In this document: piece after piece, positions 36,186 to 44,466 of the stretch
Layout: every line of letters starts with the position of its first letter
Position numbering within the stretch: the stretch's first letter is position 1
From: DATDAH01 sp963823495
GTDB taxonomy: Bacteria; Actinomycetota; Acidimicrobiia; Acidimicrobiales; DATDAH01
Assembly (NCBI GenBank): GCA_963823495.1
Contig: CAWGLV010000001.1
Location: 1,798,001-1,862,000 of the forward strand
Length of the DNA: 64,000 bases
Reading direction: 5' to 3'
Notes under the pieces: generated by a model
The model's input: the letters and a program-made list of their open reading frames with translations, nothing else
Told to the model about the DNA's origin: nothing
The model's database searches: none
Program-made: the position numbers and the translations under genes

Positions 36186-36283
36186 TTCACGGGGTGCGGT
36201 CAGCCGGCCCGATCTGCTGGCCTCGCGGCCGCCGGCGCGGCCCCGAGTCGTCGCCCCGGCCACGAGGTTGCCAGAATGCCCGG

Positions 36284-36835
36284 GTGACCGAGGCACCGGA
36301 CCCCCTCGTTTCGGATGCCGAGCGGGAGCGGGTGGTGCAGCGCCTGCGCTCGGCCTGTGCCGACGGGCGGCTGAGCCTGGAGGAGTTCTCCGACCGGGTG
36401 GGAGAGGTGTACGGCGCCCGGACATCGGCCGCTCTGTCCCGGGTCACCGACGACCTTCCCGCCGTCGTCGAACCCGACGCGCCGGCCATCCGGCCCAGCC
36501 GTTGGGTCGTGGGCGTCCTCAGCGGGGCCCGACGCTCGGGGCCGTGGCGCCCGGCCCGGCCCACGCGGGTCCTGGCCGTGCTCGGCTCCTGCCAGATCGA
36601 CCTCACCGGCGTCGACCTCGACGCGGGGGTCCACATCGTCGCCACCGCCGTCCTCGGCGGCATCGAGGTGCTGGTGCCCGAAGGCGTCGGGGTGGACTTC
36701 GGTGGCTTCGCCTTCCTCGGTGGGCGCGACGACCGGACCACGGCCCATCGCGGGGGTGCCCCGGTCGTACGGGTCGACGGTCGGGCCGTGCTGGGTGGGG
36801 TCACCGTGCGGACCCGCCCCTTCAGCGCCCGGTGA
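36284..36835 (+). CDS. DUF1707 + LiaF-like domain protein
   Basis: 183 residues from GTG 36284. N-terminal DUF1707 (about 8-60: VSDAERERVVQRLRSACADGRLSLEEFSDRVGEVYGA) and a C-terminal cell-wall-active-antibiotic-response-like beta domain (about 95-183). No membrane segment is seen. CAGAAT six bases before the GTG is a possible -10. It is embedded in the cox maturation genes, and its stop overlaps the MobA-like gene by 4 nt; the link to Mo-enzyme maturation is unexplained. Confidence 0.75.
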   Translation: MTEAPDPLVSDAERERVVQRLRSACADGRLSLEEFSDRVGEVYGARTSAALSRVTDDLPAVVEPDAPAIRPSRWVVGVLSGARRSGPWRPARPTRVLAVLGSCQIDLTGVDLDAGVHIVATAVLGGIEVLVPEGVGVDFGGFAFLGGRDDRTTAHRGGAPVVRVDGRAVLGGVTVRTRPFSAR

Positions 36836-37383
36836 CCACGCTGGCGGTCGTCCTGGCGGCGGGCGACGGCAGCCGCTTCGGCGGCCCGAAGCTCCGGGTG
36901 GACCTGATGGGCCGTCCGCTCGTCAGCTGGGCACTCGAGGCGGCACTCGAGGCGGATCTCGACGAGACCGCGGTGGTCGTCGGCGGAGAGGACCTGACCG
37001 GCGTGGTCCCGTCGGGGATCAGCGTCCTGGCCAATCCCGACTGGACGGCGGGGCAGGCCACCTCGCTGCTCACCGCGGTGGCCCATGCCGAAGCCTGCGG
37101 TCACGATGTCCTGGTCATCGGCCTCGGTGACATGCCGATGGTGCCATCCGAGGCTTGGCAGGCTGTCGCCGCCGTCGACGCGCCGATCGCGATCGCCGAC
37201 TTCGACGGCGATCGGCGTCCTCCGGTGCGCCTGGCCCAGGAGGTGTGGCCGCTCCTGCCGACCGAGGGCGACGACGGGGCCCGGGTGCTGATGCGGGCGC
37301 GTCCGGATCTGGTGACAGCGGTACCGTGCGCCGGAGATCCGCGGGATGTGGACACCGAGGGAGACCGGGACCAATGGAGCTGA
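36832..37383 (+). CDS. MobA-like nucleotidyltransferase (MocA-type)
   Basis: 183 residues from GTG 36832. NTP-transferase fold: LAVVLAAGDGSRFGGPKLRVDLMGRPL, NPDWTAGQATSLLTAV and GLGDMPMV. This is the family that converts molybdopterin cofactor to its cytosine dinucleotide form, the form used by CODH/XDH-type enzymes. It overlaps the previous gene by 4 nt and coxG by 10 nt, so all three are translationally coupled. Confidence 0.82.
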   Translation: MTTLAVVLAAGDGSRFGGPKLRVDLMGRPLVSWALEAALEADLDETAVVVGGEDLTGVVPSGISVLANPDWTAGQATSLLTAVAHAEACGHDVLVIGLGDMPMVPSEAWQAVAAVDAPIAIADFDGDRRPPVRLAQEVWPLLPTEGDDGARVLMRARPDLVTAVPCAGDPRDVDTEGDRDQWS

Positions 37384-38084
37384 CCAACGAGTTCGACGTC
37401 GAGGTGCCCGTCGAGGAGGCCTGGGCCGTCCTGACCGACCTCGAGCGCATCGCCCCCTGCATGCCGGGTGCTCAGCTCACCGAGGTGGAGGGCGAGGAGT
37501 TCCGGGGAACGGTCAAGGTCAAGGTCGGGCCGATCACCGCGCAGTACAAGGGCGTGGCCCGCTTCGCCGAGAAGGACGATGTCGCCCGTCGGGCCGTGAT
37601 CGACGCCCAGGGCCGGGACACCCGGGGCCAGGGCAACGCCAACGCCCTCATCACCGCCTCGCTCGCCGCCGAGGGGGCCGGCACGCGGGTGACGGTGAAC
37701 ACCGATCTCAAGCTCACCGGCAAGGTGGCCCAGTTCGGTCGGGGCGCCATCGCGGACGTGAGCGGCGCCCTGCTGGACCAGTTCGTGTCGTGCCTGGAGC
37801 ACGACCTGCTGAGCGGCGATGCCCTGGCCACGGGCGACGACGGTTCCGACGACGGATCGACCGCCGAGCCGGTCGCCGCGTCGACGTCTGAGGAGTCGGC
37901 GGGGGCTCAGGCGGCAACGGCCGGGGCCGAGCCCGCCGCGCCCGGCGTGCGCAAGATCGACAGCGCCGAGGCCGAAGCCGTCGATCTGCTCGCGGTGGCG
38001 GGGGGCACGATCGCCAAGTACGCCATCGGTGCCATCGTGGCGGTGGTGGTGGTCGTGTTCCTGCTGGTGCTGCTGCTCACGTGA
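37374..38084 (+). CDS. coxG: CoxG-like SRPBCC protein with C-terminal membrane anchor
   Basis: 236 residues. N-terminal CoxG/SRPBCC domain (1-150: NEFDVEVPVEEAWAVLTDLERIAPCMPGAQL, GTVKVKVGPITAQYKGVARF, RGAIADVSGALLDQFV), an Ala/Glu/Ser linker, and one membrane helix at the C-terminus (about 210-234). CoxG helps recruit CO dehydrogenase to the membrane. Its stop overlaps the DUF501 start (GTGA), joining the cox operon to the DUF501-ppx pair. Confidence 0.83.
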   Translation: MELTNEFDVEVPVEEAWAVLTDLERIAPCMPGAQLTEVEGEEFRGTVKVKVGPITAQYKGVARFAEKDDVARRAVIDAQGRDTRGQGNANALITASLAAEGAGTRVTVNTDLKLTGKVAQFGRGAIADVSGALLDQFVSCLEHDLLSGDALATGDDGSDDGSTAEPVAASTSEESAGAQAATAGAEPAAPGVRKIDSAEAEAVDLLAVAGGTIAKYAIGAIVAVVVVVFLLVLLLT

Positions 38085-38551
38085 CGGTGGTGGCTCCGAG
38101 CGCGGCCGATCGGGAGGCGGTGGCCGACCTCCTCGGTCGGGACCCGCAGGGCGCCTTCGAGGTCGTCCTACGCGACGCCACGGGTGCTCCGGTCGTGATC
38201 CGCAACGCCCCGCTGCTCGACGACGGCACCCCGATGCCCACGCGGTACTGGCTGGTCGGCGCCGCCGAGCGGATCGCGGTCGGGCGCCTCGAGGCGGCTC
38301 AGGGGGTGCAGCGGGCCGAGACCGCCGTCGATGCCACCGAGGTGGCCGGGGCCCACCGCCGCTACGCCCTCGAACGCGACGCGGCCCTCCCCGTCGGTCA
38401 CGACGGTCCACGGCCCTTCGGGGGCGTGGGCGGCACCCGGCAGGGGGTCAAGTGCCTGCACGCCCACTACGCGTGGCTCCTGGCCGGCGGCGACGACCCC
38501 GTGGGACACTGGGTGGCCGACCGCCTGGCGGCCGGAGAGGGCGAGCCCTGA
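38081..38551 (+). CDS. DUF501 family protein
   Basis: 156 residues. Matches DUF501: DREAVADLLGRDPQGAFEVVLRDATGAPVVIRNAPLLDDGTPMPTRYWL, EAAQGVQRAE and GGVKCLHAHYA-like GTRQGVKCLHAHYAWLLAGGDDPVG. Function unknown. It accompanies ftsB and ppx in most actinobacteria; here it is separated from ftsB by the exporter and cox genes. ppx overlaps its stop by 4 nt. Confidence 0.88.
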   Translation: MTVVAPSAADREAVADLLGRDPQGAFEVVLRDATGAPVVIRNAPLLDDGTPMPTRYWLVGAAERIAVGRLEAAQGVQRAETAVDATEVAGAHRRYALERDAALPVGHDGPRPFGGVGGTRQGVKCLHAHYAWLLAGGDDPVGHWVADRLAAGEGEP

Positions 38552-39450
38552 GCGTCGTCGCCGCCATCGACTGCGGCACCAACTCCACCCGGCTGCTGGT
38601 CAGCGATGATGGCCTCACGCTCGAGCGCCGGATGGTCATCACCCGGCTCGGTCAGGACGTCGACGCCACCGGTCGCTTGGCGCCCGAGGCCATCGAGCGC
38701 ACCACGGCGGTGCTCCGGGAGTACCAGGAGGTCATGGACCGGCTGGGCGTCGAGCGGGTGCGGATGACCGCCACCTCGGCCGCCCGCGACGCGCGGAACC
38801 GCGACGAGTTCTTCTCAGCGGCCGAGGACATCGTCGGCGTGGCACCCGAGCTCCTCTCGGGCCTCGAGGAGGGGCGACTCTCCTTCGCCGGCGCCACGGC
38901 CGAGCTCGATCCCGCCCTCGGCCCGTTCCTGGTGGTGGACATCGGTGGTGGTTCCACCGAGTTCGCGGTGGGGACCCAGGAGTGCGAGGGCGCGATGTCG
39001 ATCGACATCGGGTGTGTCCGCATGACCGAGAAGTTCCTGGACCACGACCCGCCCCGGGCCGACGAGCTGTCGGCGTGCCTCTCGGTGGTGCAGACCCATC
39101 TCGATGACGTGCTCCGTGAGCTGCCGGCGCTCACCGAGGCCCGGACCTTCGTCGGCCTGGCCGGGACCGTGTCGACGGTGGCCGCCGTGGAACTCGGCCT
39201 GGCGACCTATGACCGGGACGCCATCCACCACCTCGAGCTCTCCCACGAGGCCGTCGAGGACGTGTTCCGCACCTTGGCGACCGAGACCCGGGCCCAGCGC
39301 CTGGAGAACCCGGGCATGGAGGAGGCTCGGGCGGACGTGATCGTCGGCGGCTGCTGCATCCTGGTGAAGCTGATGCGGCACTACGGGCTGGCGACGTGCC
39401 TGGTGTCCGAAGCCGACATCCTCGACGGTCTGGTCGCCTCCATCGCCTGA
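38548..39450 (+). CDS. ppx: Exopolyphosphatase / pppGpp phosphohydrolase, CTG start
   Basis: 300 residues if started at CTG 38548. The ASKHA phosphate-1 motif VAAIDCGTNSTRLLV begins four residues in, so a start cannot lie later, and no ATG, GTG or TTG occurs nearby upstream. CTG overlaps the DUF501 stop as CTGA, mirroring the ATGA/GTGA overlaps elsewhere, and GGAGAGG (38534-38540) lies 7 nt upstream. Other motifs: SGLEEGRLSFAGA, VVDIGGGSTEFAVG, DIGCVRMTEKFL, GLAGTVSTVAAVELG. The first canonical start, an ATG about 84 nt downstream, would remove the phosphate-1 loop. Confidence 0.88.
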   Translation: MSVVAAIDCGTNSTRLLVSDDGLTLERRMVITRLGQDVDATGRLAPEAIERTTAVLREYQEVMDRLGVERVRMTATSAARDARNRDEFFSAAEDIVGVAPELLSGLEEGRLSFAGATAELDPALGPFLVVDIGGGSTEFAVGTQECEGAMSIDIGCVRMTEKFLDHDPPRADELSACLSVVQTHLDDVLRELPALTEARTFVGLAGTVSTVAAVELGLATYDRDAIHHLELSHEAVEDVFRTLATETRAQRLENPGMEEARADVIVGGCCILVKLMRHYGLATCLVSEADILDGLVASIA

Positions 39451-39501
39451 CCTACAGTGCCCGGCCGTGAGCGGCGAACACCCCGGGCCGAGGTCGGGAC
39501 G

Positions 39502-40092
39502 ATGAGCACGCTGCTGGGACGGCGGGTCCTCCTGCGCCCGCTCAACGTGAACGACTTCCCGGCCTGGTCCGAGGTCCGTACCCGAAACGGGGACTGGCTG
39601 TTGCGGTGGGAGCCGCGACGGCTACCCGGCCAACCCGATGTCACCACCGACAGGGACGCGTTCTCGGTGCGCTGCTCGGCCCGGGAACGGGAGCGCCAGC
39701 TCGGCACCGGCTACGGGTTCGGCCTGTTCGTCGAGGGGCGATTCGCCGGGGAGATCAACCTGTCGTCCATCCAACGGGGACCGTTCCAGAGCGCCTACGT
39801 CGGCTACTGGATCGACGAGGCCGAGGCCGGGAACGGCTATACGCCCGAGGCGCTGGTGGTCCTGGCCCGGTTCGCGTTCGACGACCTCCGGCTGCACCGG
39901 ATCCAGGTGGCCATCATCCCCCGCAACGTGTCGAGTCGCCGGGTCGTGGAGAAGCTGAAGGTCCGCGACGAGGGCATCGCCGAGCGCTACCTCGAGATCA
40001 ACGGCGTGTGGGAGGACCACGTCCGCTACGCGATCACCACCGAGGAGTGGCAGCAGCGGCGCGACGACCTCCTCGCCCAGTGGGTCGACTGA
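39502..40092 (+). CDS. GNAT N-acetyltransferase (RimJ/RimL type)
   Basis: 196 residues from ATG 39502. LLGRRVLLRPLNVNDFPAWSEVR, GEINLSSIQRGPFQSAYVGYWIDEAEAGNGYTPEALVVLARFAFDDLRLHRIQVAIIPRNVSSRRVVEKL are the ribosomal-protein-alanine acetyltransferase pattern. It uses acetyl-CoA; the target protein is unknown. An upstream in-frame GTG at 39457 is less likely because the fold begins at 39502. Its stop directly abuts the stop of the converging enoyl-CoA hydratase gene. Confidence 0.82.
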   Translation: MSTLLGRRVLLRPLNVNDFPAWSEVRTRNGDWLLRWEPRRLPGQPDVTTDRDAFSVRCSARERERQLGTGYGFGLFVEGRFAGEINLSSIQRGPFQSAYVGYWIDEAEAGNGYTPEALVVLARFAFDDLRLHRIQVAIIPRNVSSRRVVEKLKVRDEGIAERYLEINGVWEDHVRYAITTEEWQQRRDDLLAQWVD

Positions 40093-40848
40093 CTACTTGC
40101 TGCTGATCCGGGCCTGGATGGCGGCCAGCCGCTCGGCGAACGCGGGCTGGTCCATCGACCAGAGCTGATCGGTCAGCTCCCGCTCGACCGCGGTGGCGTG
40201 GTCCTCGACCGTCGCCATGTCCGCGACCGTGGCCTTGACCCGCTGGGCCAGCTCCCGGGGCGCGGCGGCCGCCTTGGCGGCCATGGCGTGGGCGGCCCCG
40301 AGCAGGTCGGCGCCGGGATGGCAGCGCCAGACCAGGCCCACCCGCTCGGCCTCGTGTCCGTCGAGCACGTCGCCGAAGACGCCGGCGGCCATCGTGGCCT
40401 GGACACCGGCGATGCGACGCAACATCCAGGTGTAGCCCCCGCCGGGATGGATGCCCAGGGCGAGGAAGCGGGTGTCGAAGCGGGCGTCCTCAGCGGCCAG
40501 GCGCACGTCACAGGACAGCGCCATGTTGAGCCCGGCGCCCACGGCAGCGCCGTTGACCGCGGCCAGCGTCGGCAGCCGGCAGCGACTGACGCGGAGGAAG
40601 CCCTCGTAGATCCCGCGCAACCCCTCTTCGCGGGAGGCCCCCAGGTGGGACAGGTCGGCCCCGGCGCAGAACGCGGGTGGGGCGCCGGTGACGATCACCG
40701 CGCCCACGCCGTCGTCGGCCTCGAGGGTGTCGAAGGCCTCGACGACGCCCTCGACCATCGCCCGGCTGATGGCGTTGCGCTTGTCGGGTTCGTTGAGGGT
40801 GACGGTGGCGACGCGGTCGACGACGTCGACCAGCACGGACCGGCTCAC
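40093..40848 (-). CDS. Enoyl-CoA hydratase/isomerase family protein
   Basis: 251 residues, crotonase fold: VATVTLNEPDKRNAISRAMVEG, GAPPAFCAGADLSHLG (oxyanion hole), AAVNGAAVGAGLNMALSCDVRLAAEDARF and GIHPGGGYTWMLRRIAG. Glu residues for hydration appear partly replaced (IHPGGG), so isomerase or another activity is possible. Last gene of the PlsC-epimerase-crotonase operon, overlapping the epimerase by 4 nt. Confidence 0.82.
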   Translation of the reverse strand: MSRSVLVDVVDRVATVTLNEPDKRNAISRAMVEGVVEAFDTLEADDGVGAVIVTGAPPAFCAGADLSHLGASREEGLRGIYEGFLRVSRCRLPTLAAVNGAAVGAGLNMALSCDVRLAAEDARFDTRFLALGIHPGGGYTWMLRRIAGVQATMAAGVFGDVLDGHEAERVGLVWRCHPGADLLGAAHAMAAKAAAAPRELAQRVKATVADMATVEDHATAVERELTDQLWSMDQPAFAERLAAIQARISSK

Positions 40849-41891
40849 GGTGTGGGGTTCTCACGGACGACGGCGGGTGAGTGCTTGAAGAACTGCTCGA
40901 CGTCGGCCTGATAGGTGTACTCCGGGTCGGCGGCGCCGACCGTGGATCGGAGGCGCAGGGCCCGGGCGAAGTCCTCCACCGCCCCGGCGGTGGTGAACTG
41001 GTAGCGGAAGCCGGCGTCCACCAGCTTCGAGCCGTCCACGCCCCGGCCATAGCGCAGGAGGTCGAGCGTCTCGGGCGGGATGTCATAGCCCACGGCCCGC
41101 AGGGGGAGGGCCGCGGCCCCGGTGGCCAGGGGCGGCAGGGGCACGGTGCGCTTGCCACAGATCGTGGCCACTTCGCTCCAGGGCAGCATCCCGTCGCCGG
41201 CGACGTTGTAGATGCCCGCCAGGTCGTGGCTCAGGACGAAGAGGATCGAGCGAACGACGTCGACCTCGTGGACGAGCTGGAAACGCGGGTCGAAGCCGAA
41301 GATCGAGGGCACCAGGGGCAGGTTCAGGAGGTGGCTGATCGGGGTCCGGATGGCGGGGCCCAGCACGTTGCTGAACCGCAGCATCGACACGGTCACGTGC
41401 GGGTTGTCCACCGCGAAGTCCCGGACGTAGTCCTCCACCGCCAGCAGGCTGCGCTCCACGGCCGTCTTGGGGTGGCGGGTGCGGGTCATGTCCTCGCGGA
41501 AGAAGGCGGGGTCCTCCCGGTCCGAGCCGTAGACCAGCGAGGAGGACTTGACCACGACCCGCTCGACGGTGCTCTCCGGGGCGGAGGCGGCCGCGAAGAG
41601 GTTCATCGTCCCGATGACGTTGATCTCCTTCATCGTCCGCGAGGAGACGACGCCGGAGTTCATGACCAGGAACGTGTGGATGATGGTGTCCACCTCGGTG
41701 GCGGCCACGATCCGGTGGAGGATCGAGTAGTTCTGGTCCACGCGGACGAACTCGGTGCGCTCGAGCTCGACCTCCGGGGGCTCGGTGTCCAGCCCGACGA
41801 TGACCTCGACGTCCGGGTCGGCCTCGAGCTGCTGGGCCACGCGGCCGCCCCAGAAGGAGCTGAGCCCGGTGACCAGGACGCGGCGACCCAT
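40845..41891 (-). CDS. NAD-dependent epimerase/dehydratase (extended SDR)
   Basis: 348 residues. The N-terminal nucleotide motif is degenerate (VLVTGLSSFWGGRVAQQL instead of GxxGxxG). A VKSSSLVYG stretch is present but the active-site YxxxK is not clear, which suggests an atypical member. The C-terminal half (VHEVDVVRSILFVL, AGIYNVAGDGML) is typical. It lies 2 nt behind the acyltransferase gene, pointing to a lipid-related role. Confidence 0.75.
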   Translation of the reverse strand: MGRRVLVTGLSSFWGGRVAQQLEADPDVEVIVGLDTEPPEVELERTEFVRVDQNYSILHRIVAATEVDTIIHTFLVMNSGVVSSRTMKEINVIGTMNLFAAASAPESTVERVVVKSSSLVYGSDREDPAFFREDMTRTRHPKTAVERSLLAVEDYVRDFAVDNPHVTVSMLRFSNVLGPAIRTPISHLLNLPLVPSIFGFDPRFQLVHEVDVVRSILFVLSHDLAGIYNVAGDGMLPWSEVATICGKRTVPLPPLATGAAALPLRAVGYDIPPETLDLLRYGRGVDGSKLVDAGFRYQFTTAGAVEDFARALRLRSTVGAADPEYTYQADVEQFFKHSPAVVRENPTP

Positions 41892-41893
41892 GT

Positions 41894-42817
41894 TCAGCCC
41901 TTCCAGACCGAGCGGCGGGTGCGGATCATGTCGAAGAGCTGGTCCTGGATGCGCTGGCGGATGTCGTCGGCGGCATCCATCACCTTGCTCCGGCTGTAGC
42001 GCTCCTGGTCGGCAGGGACGTCGAAGGTGATCGGGTCGAGGACCCGTAGCCGGAACTTGGCGGGCAGGGGAGCCATCAGCCCGAGCGGACCGAGGGCCAG
42101 CATCTGGGGGGTGATGGGGACATAGGGGAGGCCGAGGGCCTTGGCCAGCGGGTTGATCTTGGCGATGATCGGCATCGCCTCCTCGGAGCCGACCACGGCG
42201 ATGGGGATGATCGGGACCCCCGCCTTCATGGCGATCTCCACGAAGCCGCCCCGACCGAAGCGGCGCAGTCGGTAGCGCTCGGAGATGTGCTTGCCGGTGC
42301 CCTTGGTGCCCTCCGGGAAGGCCAGCACCAGGGCCCGCTTGTCCCGGAGCAGGCGGTACGCGTTGTCGGGGTGGGCGACCACGCCACCGACTCGTGACCA
42401 GAGCGTGCCGACCACGGGAAGGGACTTGAACAGGTGGTCGGCCAAGCCGTAGACCGGGCGCCCCAGCTCGGTCTCGATGCCGTGCATGATCACCGGCGCG
42501 TCGGAGGGGATCGCTCCCGCATGGTTGGCCACGAGCAGCCCGCCGCCGTTCACGGGGATCTTCTCGAGTCCCTCCCACTCGGCCCGGAACCAGGACCGGT
42601 AGAGCGGGTCATAGAGGGCCCGGGCCAGCTCTCGCATGTGCTCGGATCGGCCCCATTCGTCCACGTCGCCCCGTCGGGCCGGGTCGTCACGCCCGGCGGC
42701 CGAGCGGTCGACCGGCAGGTGCACCAGCGTGCCGCCGGCGGTGTGGTCCGTGTCACCGTCGGCCGGGACCGAGGTCGTGTCCGCGGGAGTGTCCACGGGG
42801 GTGTCCTCAGAGCCCAT
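41894..42817 (-). CDS. PlsC-type 1-acylglycerol-phosphate acyltransferase family protein
   Basis: 307 residues from ATG 42817. A Thr/Asp-rich N-terminal 70 residues is followed by the acyltransferase domain: VANHAGAIPSDAPVI (NHxxxxD variant of the HX4D box), FPEGTKGTGK and a PIIPIAVVGSEEAMP block. It transfers acyl chains to a glycerophospholipid or related acceptor. TAGCCT (minus strand, 42833-42828) lies 10 nt upstream. The frame is open further upstream, but that part is low-complexity. Confidence 0.8.
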   Translation of the reverse strand: MGSEDTPVDTPADTTSVPADGDTDHTAGGTLVHLPVDRSAAGRDDPARRGDVDEWGRSEHMRELARALYDPLYRSWFRAEWEGLEKIPVNGGGLLVANHAGAIPSDAPVIMHGIETELGRPVYGLADHLFKSLPVVGTLWSRVGGVVAHPDNAYRLLRDKRALVLAFPEGTKGTGKHISERYRLRRFGRGGFVEIAMKAGVPIIPIAVVGSEEAMPIIAKINPLAKALGLPYVPITPQMLALGPLGLMAPLPAKFRLRVLDPITFDVPADQERYSRSKVMDAADDIRQRIQDQLFDMIRTRRSVWKG

Positions 42818-42929
42818 ACGACGATGGAGGCTACCGGTGCGTCCGCTGGTCATGAGTCCCGGAAGCGGCCGTGACCTCGGCGGGACCGTGAGCGGCGCCG
42901 ATCCGCGGGGAGCCCCGACGCCCGGCGGT

Positions 42930-43874
42930 CTAGAACCCACCCCGTTCGTCATCGAGCCATTCCTGGCCTTCGGGGCAGTCCTCGGCCAACGGGCACCAGC
43001 CACAGGCGGGCCCCGGCTTCCTGACCAGATCCCGGTCCGGGTCGGTCAGCTCGACCATCGCCAGCACGCCGTCGACGGTCCGGGCCACGGCGGCGTCGAG
43101 CAGGTCGACGGTGACCTCCTCGGGATCGAGGCGGCCCGAGTCGAGGTAGTGGGTGGCCAGCCTGCGGGGCGGAACGCCGAGGCGGATGGCCTCGATCAGG
43201 GCGTAGAAGCGGAGGTCCTCGCGGTGGGAGGCATGGGCCCGACCGGTCTTCAAGTCGACCAGGACCTTGCCCGCCCGCTGTCCCTCGGCTCGGCCGAGGG
43301 ACAGGTCGACCTTGCCGGCCAGGACGATGCGACCGGCGCAGAGGTCGACGTACAGCTTGCTCTCGGGGGCGGGGCGCCACTTCGGGTTGAGCGGGGGCCA
43401 GCAGTCCAGGAACTTGACCAGCCGGTCGTTGGCCTCGGCCTTCACCTCGGCCCGTTCCGCCTCGGTTCCGGTGCGGAGCCACTCGGCCACCCACTGCTCG
43501 CCCCGCTGGTCGCTGTGCTCGAGGCGCGCGACCGCCTCGTCGATGAGGTCCAGCGGATCGTGGTCACCGGTCAGGTTGATGCTGAGCTCGATGGCCTTGT
43601 GGGCCACGACCCCGCGGGCGTTGGCCGCCGACACGACGAACACCTCGTCGGCCCGGTACTTGGCCTCACAGCCGTGGACCTCCCGGAGGCGGTGCTTGCT
43701 CACCCAGATCGGGTCGTCGGGGTCGACGTCGGCCACGGCCCCGGCCAGCGCGTCCTCGAGCCGAGCCCGCAGTTCACGGCGGAGGTCGGGGTCGAACTCC
43801 GGCCGGTCGGCCTTCGTTGCGCCCAGCATGTCCACCACGTCCTGTTGGGCGGGGTTGAGGGTGAGCCGTTCCAT
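42930..43874 (-). CDS. RecB-family PD-(D/E)XK nuclease
   Basis: 314 residues from ATG 43874 (MERLTLNPAQQ), supported by TACCTT ending 9 nt upstream; an ATG at 43895 would add seven residues. The nuclease core has GKVDLSLG and KVLVDLKTGRA (D...D-x-K). A Cys near the N-terminus (HGCEAKY) plus the C-terminal CGWCPLAEDC suggest the iron-sulfur clasp of AddB/Cas4-type nucleases. It has no helicase partner or CRISPR genes nearby; role in DNA repair is inferred. Confidence 0.8.
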   Translation of the reverse strand: MERLTLNPAQQDVVDMLGATKADRPEFDPDLRRELRARLEDALAGAVADVDPDDPIWVSKHRLREVHGCEAKYRADEVFVVSAANARGVVAHKAIELSINLTGDHDPLDLIDEAVARLEHSDQRGEQWVAEWLRTGTEAERAEVKAEANDRLVKFLDCWPPLNPKWRPAPESKLYVDLCAGRIVLAGKVDLSLGRAEGQRAGKVLVDLKTGRAHASHREDLRFYALIEAIRLGVPPRRLATHYLDSGRLDPEEVTVDLLDAAVARTVDGVLAMVELTDPDRDLVRKPGPACGWCPLAEDCPEGQEWLDDERGGF

Positions 43875-43955
43875 TTCACCCGGAAGGTACGCCATCGTCG
43901 TGACCGGCAGGGGGAGGCCCGATGACCGTCACCCCCCCCGGGGAGGATGGTGTCG

Positions 43956-44264
43956 ATGGAAGCCACGTCGGTGCGGTTCGCGGAAGCGGTGAAGAGCCTG
44001 AGCGACGTGGCGCGCCGGCAGGGCCTGACCGTTCCGGCCTTCCGTAGCCCGCCGCGGCTGGCGGGTTGCGAGCGCACCATCCGGTGGCGCGCCGACGGCG
44101 GGGCCACGATCGCCATTCGTCTGCGGGGTCGGCTCTGGGTGCAGGTCCTGGCCGACATGGTCGACGGCGTCGTGGCCGCCAACGGCCTCCAGGGCCCCGC
44201 CGCCGACCGGGCCCGCACCGCCCTCTGGACCGCGGTGGAGGGCGGCGGCCTCCAAGCCGCCTGA
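43956..44264 (+). CDS. Hypothetical protein, about 102 residues
   Basis: GGAGG ends 9 nt before the ATG at 43956; an ATG at 43947 is in frame but too close to the ribosome binding site. Sequence has a basic central part (CERTIRWRADGGATIAIRLRG) and a helical end (ADMVDGVVAANGL). No recognisable family. Divergent from the nuclease gene. Confidence 0.62.
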   Translation: MEATSVRFAEAVKSLSDVARRQGLTVPAFRSPPRLAGCERTIRWRADGGATIAIRLRGRLWVQVLADMVDGVVAANGLQGPAADRARTALWTAVEGGGLQAA

Positions 44265-44292
44265 ACGGGTGGTGGTTACGGTGAGGTGGTCG

Positions 44293-44378
44293 GCCCGGGT
44301 GGCGTAACTGGCAGCCGCGGGGGGCTTAAACCCCCCTGGCCCTCACGGGCCGTGCGGGTTCGAATCCCGCCCCGGGCA
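44293..44378 (+). tRNA. tRNA-Leu (anticodon TAA)
   Basis: Acceptor GCCCGGG (44293-44299) pairs with CCCGGGC (44371-44377), discriminator A. The anticodon loop CTTAAAC between GGGGG and CCCCC gives TAA. A long variable arm (GGCCC...GGGCC) marks a class II tRNA. No encoded CCA. Confidence 0.95.
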
Positions 44379-44466
44379 CCGTCACGCCGCTCTGCCCCGC
44401 TCCGTTCCGGCTTCGCCGATGCGGCTGGTCGGGAGTGCTGCTCTGCTCCGCAGCGTCCGGCAGCGG

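Noticed and set aside
42930..43874. Cas4 or a defence-island nuclease
   Set aside because: The fold and Cys pattern are compatible, but no CRISPR, helicase or other defence genes are nearby.
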